Below, one piece after another: positions 61,402 to 64,000 of a DNA stretch of 64,000 nt; the stretch's first letter is position 1, and every line of letters starts with the position of its first letter. The stretch spans positions 1 to 64,000 of the forward strand of contig NZ_JAACFS010000008.1 in the NCBI RefSeq assembly GCF_029051645.1, in the 5' to 3' direction. This DNA comes from Bradyrhizobium sp. CSA112. GTDB lineage: Bacteria > Pseudomonadota > Alphaproteobacteria > Rhizobiales > Xanthobacteraceae. The notes under the pieces were generated by a model. It was not told the DNA's origin. It did no database searches and saw nothing but the letters and a program-made list of their open reading frames with translations. A program made the translations under genes and the position numbers.

Positions 61402-62309
61402 CTACTTGGCTGCCCGCGCCTTCGCGTTCAGCGCCGCCGCGACGCGGCTGACGGACGGGCGGCCGATCAGCCCACTGACGACATTGGTTGCCGCCACTAG
61501 CTTTGCCATGTCGACGCCGGTCGCGATGCCCATGCCTTCGAGCATATAGACCACGTCCTCGGTTGCGACGTTTCCCGTCGCGCCGGGGGCGTAGGGGCAG
61601 CCGCCGAGACCACCGGCGGCGGAATCGATCACGCGGCAGCCTTCTTCCATCCCGGCGTAGAGGTTGGCGAGCGCCTGGCCATAAGTATCGTGGAAATGCA
61701 TCGCCAGATTGGCCATCGGCACATGGCCGGCGACCGCGCGCAATAGCTGCCGCGCCTTCAAGGGCGTGCCGACGCCGATGGTGTCGCCGAGCGAGATTTC
61801 GTAACAGCCGAGATCCCACAACACCTTTGCGACATCGACCACCGCCTGCGGCTTGATCTCGCCCTCATAGGGACAGCCGAGCACGGTGGAAATGTAGCCG
61901 CGCACCCGGACGCCGTCCGCCCTGGCGCGGGCGAGCACCGGCTTGAAGCGCTCGATCGAATCAGCAATCGAGCAGTTGATATTGGCGCGCGAAAAACTTT
62001 CCGACGCTGCAGCGAATACCGCGATAAGTTTGGCGCCGGCGGCCTGCGAAGCCTCGTAGCCCTTCTCGTTCGGCACCAGTACCGGAAGTTCGCAATTCGT
62101 ATGATGGCTGACGCCGCGCAGCACCTCGGCCGATCCGACCATCTGCGGGATCGCCTTGGGCGATACGAACGCGCCGACCTCCACCGCCTTGAGCCCGGCG
62201 CCGATCAACGCCTCAATAAACGCGATCCGGTCGGCGACGCTGATCGGGATTTTCTCGTTCTGCAGCCCGTCGCGCGGGCCGACCTCGACAATGTGAACGC
62301 TGTCGCTCA

Positions 62310-62310
<1 letters not shown>
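61402..62310 (-). CDS. Hydroxymethylglutaryl-CoA lyase
   Basis: 302 aa from the ATG at 62310, overlapping the carboxylase stop (TGATG); an upstream extension is rejected. Catalytic R13/D14 in GPRDGLQNEK, metal histidines H205 and H207 (MHFHDTYG), and the lyase signature GGLGGCPYAPGATGN with C238. Splits HMG-CoA into acetoacetate and acetyl-CoA, the last step of leucine degradation. Coupling to a biotin-dependent carboxylase supports this. Confidence 0.92.

Positions 62311-64000
<1,690 letters not shown>

Overview
The window looks like a stretch of chromosome from a Bradyrhizobium-type alphaproteobacterium (Nitrobacteraceae). This is inferred from the GC-rich, strongly codon-biased genes, the general L-amino-acid transporter aapJQMP, a Cpa/Tad pilus locus, many small lineage-type hypothetical proteins, and several families of mosaic palindromic repeats typical of that group. 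No database was searched, so the taxonomic call is pattern recognition.

Layout. 1-1.9 kb: the 5' end of an IS1182-like transposase, a palindromic repeat, a coiled-coil protein coupled to a 23-aa hydrophobic peptide, and a DTW-domain tRNA-modifying enzyme. 1.9-11.1 kb: a leftward operon for a four-component RND efflux pump (outer-membrane factor, membrane-fusion protein, two MdtB/MdtC-like permeases). 11.5-15.0 kb: a rightward lipid-modification operon (FAD oxidoreductase, DUF1365, cyclopropane-synthase-like methyltransferase). 15.0-22.2 kb: cysteine synthase, aapJQMP and a cystathionine beta-lyase. 22.2-29.2 kb: a leftward six-gene catabolic operon (enoyl-CoA hydratase, family III CoA transferase, TctC-TctB-TctA, PdxA-like dehydrogenase) divergent from a GntR regulator. 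29.5-35.1 kb: cpaBCDE facing a TadD-like lipoprotein, then a PilZ protein. 35.4-48.3 kb: envelope genes: Na/Pi cotransporter, an ArnT/PAP2/ArnC-like/LpxA-N group, PBP1C and a thioester alpha-2-macroglobulin.

48.7-55.3 kb is the accessory-looking part. A tRNA-Arg(TCT) is followed 0.5 kb later by an imperfect copy of its own 3' end, a classic attachment-site scar. Beyond it lie a frameshifted PepSY-like gene, small secreted or membrane proteins (several too short for ordinary gene finders), a second PilZ protein, an H-NS-like protein with a repeat-rich AT-rich region upstream, and a MXKDX-repeat protein. 55.5-61.4 kb: two TRAP substrate-binding proteins, a GntR regulator with a palindromic operator, DctQ/DctM and a DHDPS-family lyase. 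61.4-64.0 kb: HMG-CoA lyase and the biotin subunit of a methylcrotonyl-CoA-type carboxylase (cut by the window edge), pointing to leucine catabolism.

Most operons show tight coupling (ATGA, TGATG or directly abutting TAG/ATG junctions). The strongest leads for novelty are the tRNA-linked region with its micro-proteins, the divergent palindromes, the CoA-transferase/TTT/PdxA operon, the lipid operon whose methyltransferase lacks the cyclopropane-synthase HVG motif, and a Tad locus with no ATPase or pilin nearby.
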